NCBI GenBank assembly: GCA_902489255.1
Contig: CABTZF010000006.1
Location: 1 to 61,501, forward strand
From: an uncultured Peptoniphilus sp.
GTDB lineage: Bacteria > Bacillota > Clostridia > Tissierellales > Peptoniphilaceae
Length of the DNA: 61,501 nt
Direction of reading: 5' to 3'
The position numbers were made by a program, and so were the translations under genes. Position 1 is the stretch's first letter. Each line of letters starts with the position of its first letter. This document shows positions 1-7,873 of the stretch, piece after piece. The notes under the pieces were generated by a model, which was not told the origin of the DNA, made no database searches, and saw only the letters and a list, made by a program, of their open reading frames with translations.

Positions 1-14
1 ATGCCCGTCATACT

Positions 15-41
15 AAAAAACTGCCGGATTTTCTCCGGCAG
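15..41 (-). terminator. Rho-independent terminator of trxB
   Basis: Perfect 8-bp stem CTGCCGGA/TCCGGCAG (21-28 with 34-41) and a 5-base loop. On the minus strand it is followed by six T (15-20). It sits 20 bases after the trxB stop codon. Confidence 0.9.
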
Positions 42-60
42 TAAATTTATTTTTGAACAA

Positions 61-1014
61 TTATTTATTATTTTTAAAACCTTCGTAAAGATTTCCTTCT
101 TTGGCGTCTACATATTTTTGAGCATTCATGGCTGCTATAGCCCCATCTCCTGCTGCATTAACTATTTGTCGTATAGTCTTTTTACGAATATCTCCTGCAG
201 CAAAAACTCCGTCAATTTTAGTTTTCATTTCATCATCAGTAATAATATAGCCCTTATCATCCAAATCCAAAATTCCCTTAAAAAGTTCCGTATTCGGCAA
301 ATATCCTATAAATACAAAAATACCGAAGGGTTCATCTCCCTTAATATCAGTAATTTCTCCACTTTTTAGGTTTCTGATAATCAGCTCATTTGCTATTTTA
401 TTTCCCTTGATTTCTTCAACGGCACTGTCCCAAATAAAGTCGATTTTTTCATTGGCAAAGGCTCTTTCTTGGATATCTTCAGCAGCACGAAGTCTGTCAC
501 GTCTGTGGATAATATGAACTTTTTTTGCAAAGTTTGCTATATATAAGGCTTCTTGAATAGCCGCATCACCGCCGCCAACTACGTAGACTTCCAAATCTTC
601 ATAAAAGGCTGCATCACAAGTTGCACAAAAAGAAATTCCCTTACCCTTAAATTCATTTTCCCCCTTGGCACCAAGAGGTCTTGGGATTGAACCTTGAGCT
701 ATAATTAATGATTTTCCTTCATAATCGCCCATTTTTCCGTGAATAACTTTTACATCGCCTGTAATATCCGCTGAAATAACTTCATCTGTTACAAATTTCG
801 CCCCGAAATTTTTTGCCTGAGCCGCCATTTTTTGTCCCAGTTCCGCTCCTGAAATTTGATCAAAACCGGGATAGTTTTCTATAGAAATTGTTTCGGCCAT
901 TTGACCGCCTTCTATTGATTTTTCAATAATTAAAACATTTTTTTTGCTTCTTGCCCCATAAATACCTGCTGTCAAACCCGCAGGGCCTGCTCCAAGAATA
1001 ATAATATCATACAT
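61..1014 (-). CDS. trxB: Thioredoxin-disulfide reductase
   Basis: FAD/NADPH flavoenzyme that reduces thioredoxin in the cytoplasm. The 317-residue product has the usual family length. Visible are the N-terminal FAD-binding GAGPAG motif (residues 8-13), the redox-active CATC pair (Cys130 and Cys133) in the central NADPH domain followed by a second GGGDAA nucleotide motif, and the C-terminal FAD signature with AAGD. The start is an ATG with an upstream GGAGAG ribosome site. It lies 44 bases behind glpK on the same strand and ends at a strong terminator. In anaerobic Firmicutes such an enzyme can drive thioredoxin- or peroxiredoxin-based peroxide removal, and an ahpC lies further along at 21.2 kb without an ahpF; that link is inference. 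The enzyme assignment itself is secure. Confidence 0.95.
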   Translation of the reverse strand: MYDIIILGAGPAGLTAGIYGARSKKNVLIIEKSIEGGQMAETISIENYPGFDQISGAELGQKMAAQAKNFGAKFVTDEVISADITGDVKVIHGKMGDYEGKSLIIAQGSIPRPLGAKGENEFKGKGISFCATCDAAFYEDLEVYVVGGGDAAIQEALYIANFAKKVHIIHRRDRLRAAEDIQERAFANEKIDFIWDSAVEEIKGNKIANELIIRNLKSGEITDIKGDEPFGIFVFIGYLPNTELFKGILDLDDKGYIITDDEMKTKIDGVFAAGDIRKKTIRQIVNAAGDGAIAAMNAQKYVDAKEGNLYEGFKNNK

Positions 1015-1058
1015 TTTTTATCACTCTCCAATTTATTTATACCCTAATAATATAATTT

Positions 1059-2561
1059 TTATCTTTTTATATTTTTTTCATAGAATAATGAAAATTTTAT
1101 TGCCTTGTGCCAGGCAACCAGCTTCTCTTTTCTTTCTTTTTCAGTAATTTCAGGATTGAAGGTCTTATCTATAGTGATGATATTTGAAATCTCATCAAAA
1201 TTCTTCCAAAATCCTACAGATAAACCTGCCATATATGCCGCTCCTTGAGCTGTGAGTTCGACAATCCCGGCTCTTAAAACTTTAATGTCTGTGATATCAG
1301 ACAAAAATCCCATAATAAAATTATTTTTACTGACTCCTCCATCAACTTTTAATTCTTTTATTTTAAAACCTGCATCTTCTTCCATAGCATTAAGAACATC
1401 TTCTGAAAGATATGCTAAGGATTCCAAAGTTGCACGTATAAGATGATATTTTGAAACTGCTCTTGTAAGTCCAACTATCGTTCCCCTTGCATATTGGTCC
1501 CAGTAAGGAGCTCCCAAACCGGAAAATGCAGGAATCACAAAGCATCCGGAGGTATCTTTAACTTTTGTTGCCATATATTCAGAATCATCTGCTTCATCTA
1601 AAATTTTAATATCATCTTTTAACCAATTTATTGCCGATCCACATTCAAATATTGAGCCTTCAAGAGCATAGGATACTTTTCCGTCTATGCCCCAAGCTAT
1701 TGTTGATACAAGTCCATGTTTGCTTTTTACCAGGTCCTCTCCTGTATTCATAAGGATAAAAGCCCCTGTTCCGTAGGTTGCTTTTGCCATGGCTTTTTTT
1801 ATACAGGCTTGACCGAATAAGGATGCCTGTTGATCTCCAAGTACACCGGAAATTGGAATTTCTTCTCCAAAAAACCTGGATGCACTTCTGCCATAAATTT
1901 CTCCTGAATTTTTAACTTGAGCCAACATATTTTTTGGAATATCAAATATTTTTAAAAGTTCTTCATCCCATTTTAATTTTTTTATATTAAAAAGCATAGT
2001 TCTTGACGCATTTGAAAAATCAGTCATATGACAAAGACCATCTGTTAATTTAAAAATTAAATAAGAATCCACTGTCCCAAAAAATAAATCTCCTTTTTCA
2101 GCCTTTTCTCTTGCTCCTTCTACATTATCCAGTATCCATTTTATCTTAGTAGCTGAAAAATATGGGTCTATTATAAGGCCTGTTTTTTCATTAATAATTT
2201 CTTCCAAGCCTTGTTTTTTTAAATCATCACAATAGGGGGCAGTTCTTTTGCATTGCCATACTATAGCATTATACACAGCTTCTCCTGTATTTTTGTCCCA
2301 TACAATTGTTGTTTCTCTTTGATTTGCTATTCCTATGGCTGCTATCTCGTTTGCAGTTGCTGAAATTTTTGACATAGCTTCTACGGCGGTCCCTATTTGT
2401 GCTGACCAAATTTCATTGGCATCTTCTTCAACCCAACCCGGATGGGGAAAATATTGGATAAATTCTTTTGAAGCTTGGGATACTATTTTACCCTTCCTGT
2501 CAAAAAGAATTGTTCTTGCACTTGTTGTTCCAGCATCAAAAGCCATAATATATTTTTTCAT
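1059..2561 (-). CDS. glpK: Glycerol kinase
   Basis: FGGY-family sugar kinase that phosphorylates glycerol to glycerol-3-phosphate with ATP. At 500 residues it has the full family length. The N-terminus shows the phosphate-binding DAGTTSARTI segment, then the substrate region WVEEDANEIW and the QRETT motif. The GTGAFILMNTG phosphate loop and the C-terminal DGGVSKN adenosine motif are also present. The start is an ATG preceded by AAAGGAG. No glpF or glpD is adjacent. A hairpin with a T-tract lies between degV and this ribosome site (2591-2618), so expression either depends on read-through or uses a promoter overlapping the hairpin. A GlpP-like antitermination control is possible but is inference only. 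Confidence 0.95.
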   Translation of the reverse strand: MKKYIMAFDAGTTSARTILFDRKGKIVSQASKEFIQYFPHPGWVEEDANEIWSAQIGTAVEAMSKISATANEIAAIGIANQRETTIVWDKNTGEAVYNAIVWQCKRTAPYCDDLKKQGLEEIINEKTGLIIDPYFSATKIKWILDNVEGAREKAEKGDLFFGTVDSYLIFKLTDGLCHMTDFSNASRTMLFNIKKLKWDEELLKIFDIPKNMLAQVKNSGEIYGRSASRFFGEEIPISGVLGDQQASLFGQACIKKAMAKATYGTGAFILMNTGEDLVKSKHGLVSTIAWGIDGKVSYALEGSIFECGSAINWLKDDIKILDEADDSEYMATKVKDTSGCFVIPAFSGLGAPYWDQYARGTIVGLTRAVSKYHLIRATLESLAYLSEDVLNAMEEDAGFKIKELKVDGGVSKNNFIMGFLSDITDIKVLRAGIVELTAQGAAYMAGLSVGFWKNFDEISNIITIDKTFNPEITEKERKEKLVAWHKAIKFSLFYEKNIKR

Positions 2562-2590
2562 AGTAGCTCCTTTGTAATAAATATGTAAGA

Positions 2591-2618
2591 AAAAATAGCC
2601 ACCCTAAAGCAGCTATTT
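2591..2618 (-). terminator. Hairpin terminator or attenuator between degV and glpK
   Basis: Stem AAATAGC/GCTATTT (593-599 and 612-618 of the 2 kb block) with a 12-base loop and a T-run on the minus strand. It lies directly after the degV stop and only about 20 bases before the glpK ribosome site. Confidence 0.7.
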
Positions 2619-2620
2619 AT

Positions 2621-3499
2621 CTAAAAAACATCTTTAAATTTATCAGGGATTTTTTCTTTTAAATAACCGGCTCCTATAATATCCGGCCCAACATGGGATG
2701 CTATTATATGTCCCATTTGGTTGGGCATAATTTTATTTGCTCCTTCATCTTTTAAAAGTTCAATAAAGTTTAAAATTATTTCCTTATCCTTGCCGTAAAC
2801 CGGCATAATTAGCTCATCTTTAAATGATCTTCCCATGTCATTTTTCATAATATCTATCATCTTATTAACAGATTTTTTTCTGCCCCTGATTATTTCAGAA
2901 ATATATAATTTTTCATTTGCAACTTTTATTATGGGCATAAGATTAAGCATAGATGAAATATTTTTTCCGGCTCTTGTAACCCGTCCCCCTTCGTATAGGT
3001 ATTTAAGGTCAAAAACTGTAAATATATGGCATATATTTTTTTGTAAAAATTTTGATAGGTCTTTAAGTTCATCAAAAGTTTTTCCTGCCTGGTTTGCCTT
3101 TGCAATTATATAGGCGAATAGTCCAAATCCTACAGAAGCAGCCTTTGTGTCTATAATTGAAGCTTTTGTTTGCGGATATTTTTTTAAAATCTTTTCAAGA
3201 GCCATACAGGCATTATTATAACCGCCTGTTAAACCGCTAGACAAACTCAAATACATAAAAGGAATATTTTCTTTAGCATAAACTTCAAAGGTCTTATAGT
3301 ACTCAAACTCAGGAATTTGTGAGGTTTTAAAACTCTCTCCCTCAGCTTGCCTTTTGAAAATTTCATCCACTTTTAAGTTAGGATTAACTTCATCTGCCTT
3401 TGATGAAATTAAAATTATTTGCATTATTTTTATTTTTAATTCATCTATTTCTGTTTGCCTTAAGTCGCAAGCACTATCTGCTATTACTTGTGTCTTCAT
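2621..3499 (-). CDS. DegV family fatty-acid-binding protein
   Basis: About 292 residues. DegV (FakB-like) proteins bind a single fatty acid and hand it to a kinase for phosphorylation and entry into phospholipid synthesis. The family signature ADSACDL is at the N-terminus. Also present are the SLSSGLTG loop that binds the carboxylate, the IDTKAASVGFG segment and a C-terminal HVGPDIIGAGY motif. Four codons upstream is another ATG, but the chosen ATG has a GAGG six bases ahead, so I prefer it. Typical length is 280-290. No fakA-type kinase is adjacent, so the partner is unknown. It may be cotranscribed with the RocB-like gene 100 bases upstream. The family call is firm; the bound lipid cannot be told. 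Confidence 0.9.
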   Translation of the reverse strand: MKTQVIADSACDLRQTEIDELKIKIMQIILISSKADEVNPNLKVDEIFKRQAEGESFKTSQIPEFEYYKTFEVYAKENIPFMYLSLSSGLTGGYNNACMALEKILKKYPQTKASIIDTKAASVGFGLFAYIIAKANQAGKTFDELKDLSKFLQKNICHIFTVFDLKYLYEGGRVTRAGKNISSMLNLMPIIKVANEKLYISEIIRGRKKSVNKMIDIMKNDMGRSFKDELIMPVYGKDKEIILNFIELLKDEGANKIMPNQMGHIIASHVGPDIIGAGYLKEKIPDKFKDVF

Positions 3500-3600
3500 T
3501 TTATACCTCATTAAATATGATACCTTAAAATTATAAGATTATCCATATTTAATAATTTATTTTTAAAATTTTTAAAATGAATCCTCAAATTTTTATTTCA

Positions 3601-5241
3601 TTAATTTAAAATTTCATTAATAGCAAAATCCATAAGTTTTGGGGTCCTATAACAAAGATCTTCTCTATTAACTCTTTCTGTGTATTTGTGAAGATCTTTT
3701 CCCCATGGTCCAATGTTAAAAACGCTCATTGAATATTTTTTTATAATATCAAGCTCTATTGGGTAAGTATTCCACATCAATAGATTGTTTTTAACATAAT
3801 TTATTTCCTCATCATTTAAAGTCAGCATTGCATATGAAAGATCGCAGATTCCTGTAAAATAATTTTCAACTTTCAAGTCCAATTTAAAATTATCCTTAGT
3901 AAATTCTTTCATTTTTTTGACTATTTCTTGCATTTTTTCGCCGGTCAAAAGATCCATATTGTTTACACTTGGATAATATGGCGGACACATGCCCCAAATA
4001 ACAACGGGACCCCTATAATAATAGTTGGATAAAAGTTCTTCCATAAGCCTGAATACAGATTCAGGAATTGTTATTTCTCCCTTTAGAACTTTTTGTGTCA
4101 ACTCTTCTTCCTTATCCTTTAAAATTTTATCTATATCTACCTTGCTTTCTTTTTTTATTTCATTTACAAGTTCTTCAAATAAAAAGACCTTGGTAGGATA
4201 AGTAATTTTATCTTTCTTTTCTTGATCTTCTAAATATTTTTTATATGACTTATTGGTCCTTGCTATAACATTTTCAAAAGCTTCTTTTGAAATATCTTTT
4301 AATATTTCCATAATTTCATTGGGCTTTTTCTTAAGAGGCAGGACGGACATATAGCCCCCTGCTGTCATAGGTAGGGAAACATCATATATATATTTTCTGT
4401 CTTTTTCATAAAGCCAAGTTGGGGCAGGACAAGTTGTGTTGCCCACAGTTTCAATAAAGTCCGTATTCAAATCAGTAAGGCTTACAATTTCTGAAAGAAG
4501 TGATATTGGATTAAGCCCTTGATAAACTTGACCCACATGGGTTAATTTTCCCCTAGTTAAACAAATAGGCATTACTTTTCCTATTGAACCGTCATAGATA
4601 ATCATTTCATTTTCTTTGGTCCTCATGTGGGGTTCTGCATCAATTATTGCCCTATATTCTAAGCCGTATCTTTTGTTCAAATCTTCCAAGATATGTGATA
4701 AATGACGCATACCTGCCGATAAATTTTCTTCATCAGGGACTGCAACTAAAAGTAAGGATCCGGGGAAATTTTCATCTTGAACGTATTGTTCAAAAAGTGC
4801 CATTTCAATTGCTCCTCCCCCTTTCATGTCGCATATACCCCTTCCAAAAATCCACTCATCTGTTAAATCTTCTTTAACTTCATCGGGAACTTGCACCTCT
4901 GCTCTTCTATATGCTTCTTTTATCTTTTCCGGTTCGTAGGCTATATCTTTTATCTTGCTAAAATCTTCTATGTCAACTGTGTCCGAATGACCAATAAGAA
5001 TGACAGTATTTTTACTTTTTCCTCTCAATAAAGCATAACAAACCGACCTTTGTAAATAATCATTTTTTATTGGTGAAATTTTTGTTTCTAATGGTACTTT
5101 AGCAACTTTTTCCAGTTCTTTAAACCAAGTATTAAAAAATTCTTCGTTATTTTTTTCAAGCTTAGTATTGGTATGGGTAATTGTTTTTCCATATTTTACA
5201 GCAAGCTCCTCAATTCTTTTTGCTAAATTTTCTTGATTCAT
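3601..5241 (-). CDS. M20 family metallopeptidase, RocB-like
   Basis: About 546 residues. It belongs to the zinc-dependent M20 peptidase/deacylase family in its large RocB-type form, known from Bacillus arginine-utilisation clusters with no proven reaction. Metal-ligand motifs are visible: HSDTVD, the GRGICDMKGGGA block and DEENLSAGMRH. The C-terminal third contains MCPPYYPS and GPWGKDLHKYTERV, typical of RocB. I place the start at the ATG at 5241, which has an AGAGAGGG ribosome site, rather than 15 codons upstream. No other arginine genes are adjacent, although proC lies at 16.4 kb. Family membership is secure; the substrate is unknown. Confidence 0.88.
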   Translation of the reverse strand: MNQENLAKRIEELAVKYGKTITHTNTKLEKNNEEFFNTWFKELEKVAKVPLETKISPIKNDYLQRSVCYALLRGKSKNTVILIGHSDTVDIEDFSKIKDIAYEPEKIKEAYRRAEVQVPDEVKEDLTDEWIFGRGICDMKGGGAIEMALFEQYVQDENFPGSLLLVAVPDEENLSAGMRHLSHILEDLNKRYGLEYRAIIDAEPHMRTKENEMIIYDGSIGKVMPICLTRGKLTHVGQVYQGLNPISLLSEIVSLTDLNTDFIETVGNTTCPAPTWLYEKDRKYIYDVSLPMTAGGYMSVLPLKKKPNEIMEILKDISKEAFENVIARTNKSYKKYLEDQEKKDKITYPTKVFLFEELVNEIKKESKVDIDKILKDKEEELTQKVLKGEITIPESVFRLMEELLSNYYYRGPVVIWGMCPPYYPSVNNMDLLTGEKMQEIVKKMKEFTKDNFKLDLKVENYFTGICDLSYAMLTLNDEEINYVKNNLLMWNTYPIELDIIKKYSMSVFNIGPWGKDLHKYTERVNREDLCYRTPKLMDFAINEILN

Positions 5242-5374
5242 AATGCCCTCTCTCTTTAATTTTACTGTTACAAAAATATTACTCATTTAATTTATAGGCT
5301 AAGTAGCCCTTTATAAAAATATTATACTATAGGATAATTTGAAATCAAATCTTTAATAAGTATTTTTATTGGGC

Positions 5375-5380
5375 TATAAT
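5375..5380 (+). promoter_or_regulatory. Candidate -10 element of a leaderless tadA transcript
   Basis: A perfect TATAAT ends six bases before the tadA ATG and there is no Shine-Dalgarno sequence in between. This spacing would start the RNA at or next to the start codon. The matching -35 is weak (TTTAAT with 17-base spacing at 5352-5357). Confidence 0.45.
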
Positions 5381-5386
5381 TAATTT

Positions 5387-5854
5387 ATGCAAATCAATTA
5401 TATGTATAAGGCCCTGGAAATGGCAAAAATTTCTTATAAAAATAAAGATGTTCCTGTGGGCTGTGTAATCGTAAAAAATAATAATATTGTAGGTCTTGGT
5501 TACAACCAAAAAGAAAAAAAGAAAAATCCTATCTCCCATGCAGAGCTTATTGCCATTAATAATGCTTGCCACAAGCTTGGCACTTATCACCTGGAAGAGT
5601 GTGATATGTATGTAACCTTAGAACCTTGTCTTATGTGTGTAGGAGCTATAATAAATGCCCGAATTAAAAATTTATATTTTGCTGCTTACAATAAAAGGTA
5701 CGGAGCAGTAGATAGCCATGTACATCTTTTAACAACAGGAGGATTTAATCATAAGACCGATTTTCAAGGAGGAATACTTGAAAAAGAATCACAAGATCTT
5801 TTAAAGTCTTTTTTTAAAGAATTAAGGGCATACAAAAAAAGGCACTGTAAATAG
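5387..5854 (+). CDS. tadA: tRNA-specific adenosine deaminase
   Basis: Zinc deaminase that converts adenosine-34 to inosine in the tRNA-Arg anticodon. It has 155 residues, normal for the family. The catalytic set is complete: His51-Ala-Glu53 (HAE) and the PCLMC zinc motif with Cys81 and Cys84. The N-terminal helix (YMYKALEMAK) aligns with the usual TadA start, which supports the ATG at 5387 even though no ribosome-binding site precedes it; a TATAAT lies six bases upstream. The stop codon lies inside a bidirectional terminator shared with the convergent SLH gene. The enzyme call is secure. Confidence 0.95.
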   Translation: MQINYMYKALEMAKISYKNKDVPVGCVIVKNNNIVGLGYNQKEKKKNPISHAELIAINNACHKLGTYHLEECDMYVTLEPCLMCVGAIINARIKNLYFAAYNKRYGAVDSHVHLLTTGGFNHKTDFQGGILEKESQDLLKSFFKELRAYKKRHCK

Positions 5855-5880
5855 CTTCTTTATTTACAGTACCTTTTTTA
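5834..5880. terminator. Bidirectional terminator between tadA and the SLH gene
   Basis: Long stem, A-rich arm plus GGCACTGTAAATA (5841-5853) pairing with TATTTACAGTACC (5861-5873), and a 7-base loop. T-runs lie on both strands. One position is C/A on the plus RNA but a G-U pair on the minus RNA. Confidence 0.88.
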
Positions 5881-5889
5881 AGTTCAAAA

Positions 5890-6546
5890 TTATTCATAGA
5901 GATTTCTGTTGCCGAACTTAATTTTACTATCAATTACAGTTTTTACTTGCGGACGATTGTATTCATCCAAAAGAGAATTAATAACTGTTGCAATTTCAGC
6001 CCTGGTCATTCCTTTTTTAGGAGAAAAAATATTTTGAGCATAACCATTAATTATATTTGTTTTAACCATGGCACCCACATATCCTTTTGCAGATTCGGAA
6101 ATTTCATTGACATCTTGAAATTGCTTCAAAACATCCGTATTTTTTTTCAACCCGTACATATATCCTAAAATTTCACAGACTTCTTCTCTAGTTATGGGCT
6201 CATCCGGATAGAGTTTACCCATTGTCGGTATCAAATACCCTGCCTTTATGGCTTTAGCAACATCACTATAATACCAATCATTAGGATTAACATCCGAAAA
6301 AGTTACAGTGTAGGTTTTATTTAAACTTGAAAGCTTATTTACAAGAGCATAAAATTCAACCTTGCTCATAAGTAAATCAGGTTTGAAGTAATTATTTTCA
6401 TAACCGCTCATTACATTCATATTTGTAACATTTTCAATAGCTTCTTTGGCCCAATGATTATTAGTATCTCTAAAAGATTTAGCATACACTCCACCTGAAA
6501 ATAGAGCTAAAGACAAAAAGGCAACTATTAAAAATTTCCTTTTCAT
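5890..6546 (-). CDS. Secreted protein of three S-layer homology domains
   Basis: A 218-residue exported protein. A signal peptide (MKRKFLIVAFLSLALFSGG, cleavage probably after VYA) is followed by three SLH repeats starting near residues 25, 83 and 142. Each begins FRD/FSD/FQD-V and ends with a TREE/TRAE-type helix. SLH domains bind pyruvylated secondary cell-wall polymers. No other domain is present, so this is an SLH-only protein; its job could be wall coating or a domain donor, which is inference. The start is an ATG with a weak GGGTTG ribosome site, and a TATAAT lies about 35 bases upstream. A separate promoter and terminator unit lies further upstream (6652-6763). Confidence 0.88.
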   Translation of the reverse strand: MKRKFLIVAFLSLALFSGGVYAKSFRDTNNHWAKEAIENVTNMNVMSGYENNYFKPDLLMSKVEFYALVNKLSSLNKTYTVTFSDVNPNDWYYSDVAKAIKAGYLIPTMGKLYPDEPITREEVCEILGYMYGLKKNTDVLKQFQDVNEISESAKGYVGAMVKTNIINGYAQNIFSPKKGMTRAEIATVINSLLDEYNRPQVKTVIDSKIKFGNRNLYE

Positions 6547-6651
6547 AGCATCAACCCTTCTTAGAACTTATATCTATATTATATCAAGTATTTTAAAAAG
6601 AAAGTTTAAAACTTTGTTACAGATTTACATGTTTGTAATACTAATGAAATA

Positions 6652-6728
6652 TAAAAAAAAAGAGGGTGCCAATATGTACTAACACTGCACCCTCTAGGGA
6701 AGAAAAAAGATGATGAAGTTTTCACTTC
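6652..6728 (-). ncRNA. Candidate small RNA, about 75 nt
   Basis: On the minus strand a consensus promoter (6735-6763) is followed at once by a 7-bp hairpin ATGAAGT/ACTTCAT (6713-6730). Then comes a perfect 9-bp terminator stem AGAGGGTGC/GCACCCTCT (6661-6669 with 6687-6695) with nine T (6652-6660). No open reading frame fits: the only ATG gives Met-Lys-stop. It lies 106 bases upstream of the SLH gene and could instead be a transcription attenuator in that gene's leader. It matches no RNA family that I recognise. Confidence 0.55.
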
Positions 6729-6734
6729 ATAAAT

Positions 6735-6763
6735 ATGATAAACCCGCTACTAAATTTTGTCAA
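6735..6763 (-). promoter_or_regulatory. Consensus promoter of the candidate small RNA
   Basis: On the minus strand, TTGACA (6758-6763), a 17-base spacer and TATCAT (6735-6740). It is one of the best sigma-A promoters in the window. Transcription should begin near 6728. Confidence 0.65.
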
Positions 6764-7004
6764 GTGTTTTATGAAAATATTTTCAAAATTATTAAATATT
6801 TTGTATATTTTCTGATGATTACCAAAAATATCCCGCTTAAATTACTTAATTTATAGGCTTTTATAAATTGAATAACTCCTATATTATTTTGATATCATTT
6901 GCACGGTTATGATTATTTAAAAATTTCTTTTAAGAATTAAGAAGTTATTTTAATAATATGATAGAATATATATAAATAAATATAATTTTTAAGGAGATGA
7001 TATT

Positions 7005-7523
7005 TTGTTAACTGATATTATAATAAAACGAAGAACTGTAAGATCCTTTAAGGATAAGAAAGTTGATAGGGAAACTTTAGAAAAATTATTAATGTATGCA
7101 TCAATGGGACCTTCAAACGGAAATATTCACCCTGTTGAATTTTTAATTATTGATGATAAGGAAAAAATCGAAGAACTTTCAAAAATGGATTCTTATTCAA
7201 CTGCTTATTTAAAAGAATGCCCCTGTGTAATTATTTTTATGGCAGATTCTGTTATTTCAAAAACTTGGATGGAAGAATGTGCAATAGTTGCTTCTTATTT
7301 CCAACTACTTGCCGAAGAAGAAGGACTTAATACTGCTTGGATAAATGTTGTAAGGGGAAGTACGTCAGATAAAATTCCTTATAGTGAATATTTTGAAAAG
7401 AATTTTGGCATTAAAGATCCATATAAAGCTATGTGCCTTGTTCCTGTGGGCTATAAGAAACATGGAACTAAAAACCACGAAGAATTTGATGTGAGTGAAA
7501 AAGTCCATTATAATAAATTTTAG
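7005..7523 (+). CDS. Nitroreductase family protein
   Basis: A 172-residue FMN-dependent oxidoreductase of the NfnB/NfsA fold, reducing nitro groups, quinones or flavins with NAD(P)H. The N-terminal RRTVRSFKDKKV segment and the GPSNGNIHP flavin-binding motif are typical, as is the AIVASYFQLLAEEEGLNTAWI helix. The start is TTG: AAGGAG lies eight bases ahead, and the ATG just after the ribosome site hits a stop after four codons. It stands alone between an intergenic region and its own terminator. The physiological substrate cannot be told from sequence. Confidence 0.9.
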   Translation: MLTDIIIKRRTVRSFKDKKVDRETLEKLLMYASMGPSNGNIHPVEFLIIDDKEKIEELSKMDSYSTAYLKECPCVIIFMADSVISKTWMEECAIVASYFQLLAEEEGLNTAWINVVRGSTSDKIPYSEYFEKNFGIKDPYKAMCLVPVGYKKHGTKNHEEFDVSEKVHYNKF

Positions 7524-7588
7524 TAAGGTAAAGAAGGATAAAGAGTCCGACTTTTTAAAATAAGGTATCCCAATAAAATGGGATCAAT

Positions 7589-7626
7589 TACCGGAGAAAG
7601 TTTAATGCTATCTCCGGTATTTTATT
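7589..7626 (+). terminator. Terminator of the nitroreductase gene
   Basis: Perfect 9-bp stem TACCGGAGA/TCTCCGGTA (7589-7597 with 7611-7619) followed by TTTTATT. A smaller hairpin ATCCC/GGGAT precedes it (7567-7583). Confidence 0.85.
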
Positions 7627-7796
7627 GCCCTAATTCTTAATCCTATAAGTGAAAATTATTCTACTGCATTCTTTTTTCTACGTTCTATCAGACTTAAATA
7701 TCCTAATTTACCTTTATTATTTTTTCATTATATTATTTATTTATTCCTCTATATGTCTTTTTAACTATTTATATATTCTGTGCTATAATTTTCCAT

Positions 7797-7849
7797 CAAA
7801 AAACTGACCCTCTTTTGTTGGCTTTTTACTCAAACTTTTGGGGTCAGTT
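7797..7849 (-). terminator. Terminator of the MATE gene
   Basis: Perfect 9-bp stem AACTGACCC/GGGTCAGTT (7802-7810 with 7841-7849) and a T-run on the minus strand, 25 bases after the stop codon. The loop is long, 30 bases. The rest of the gap (7627-7796) holds nothing I recognise. Confidence 0.75.
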
Positions 7850-7873
7850 CAAAAGACTCAGAATCTTTTTAAT

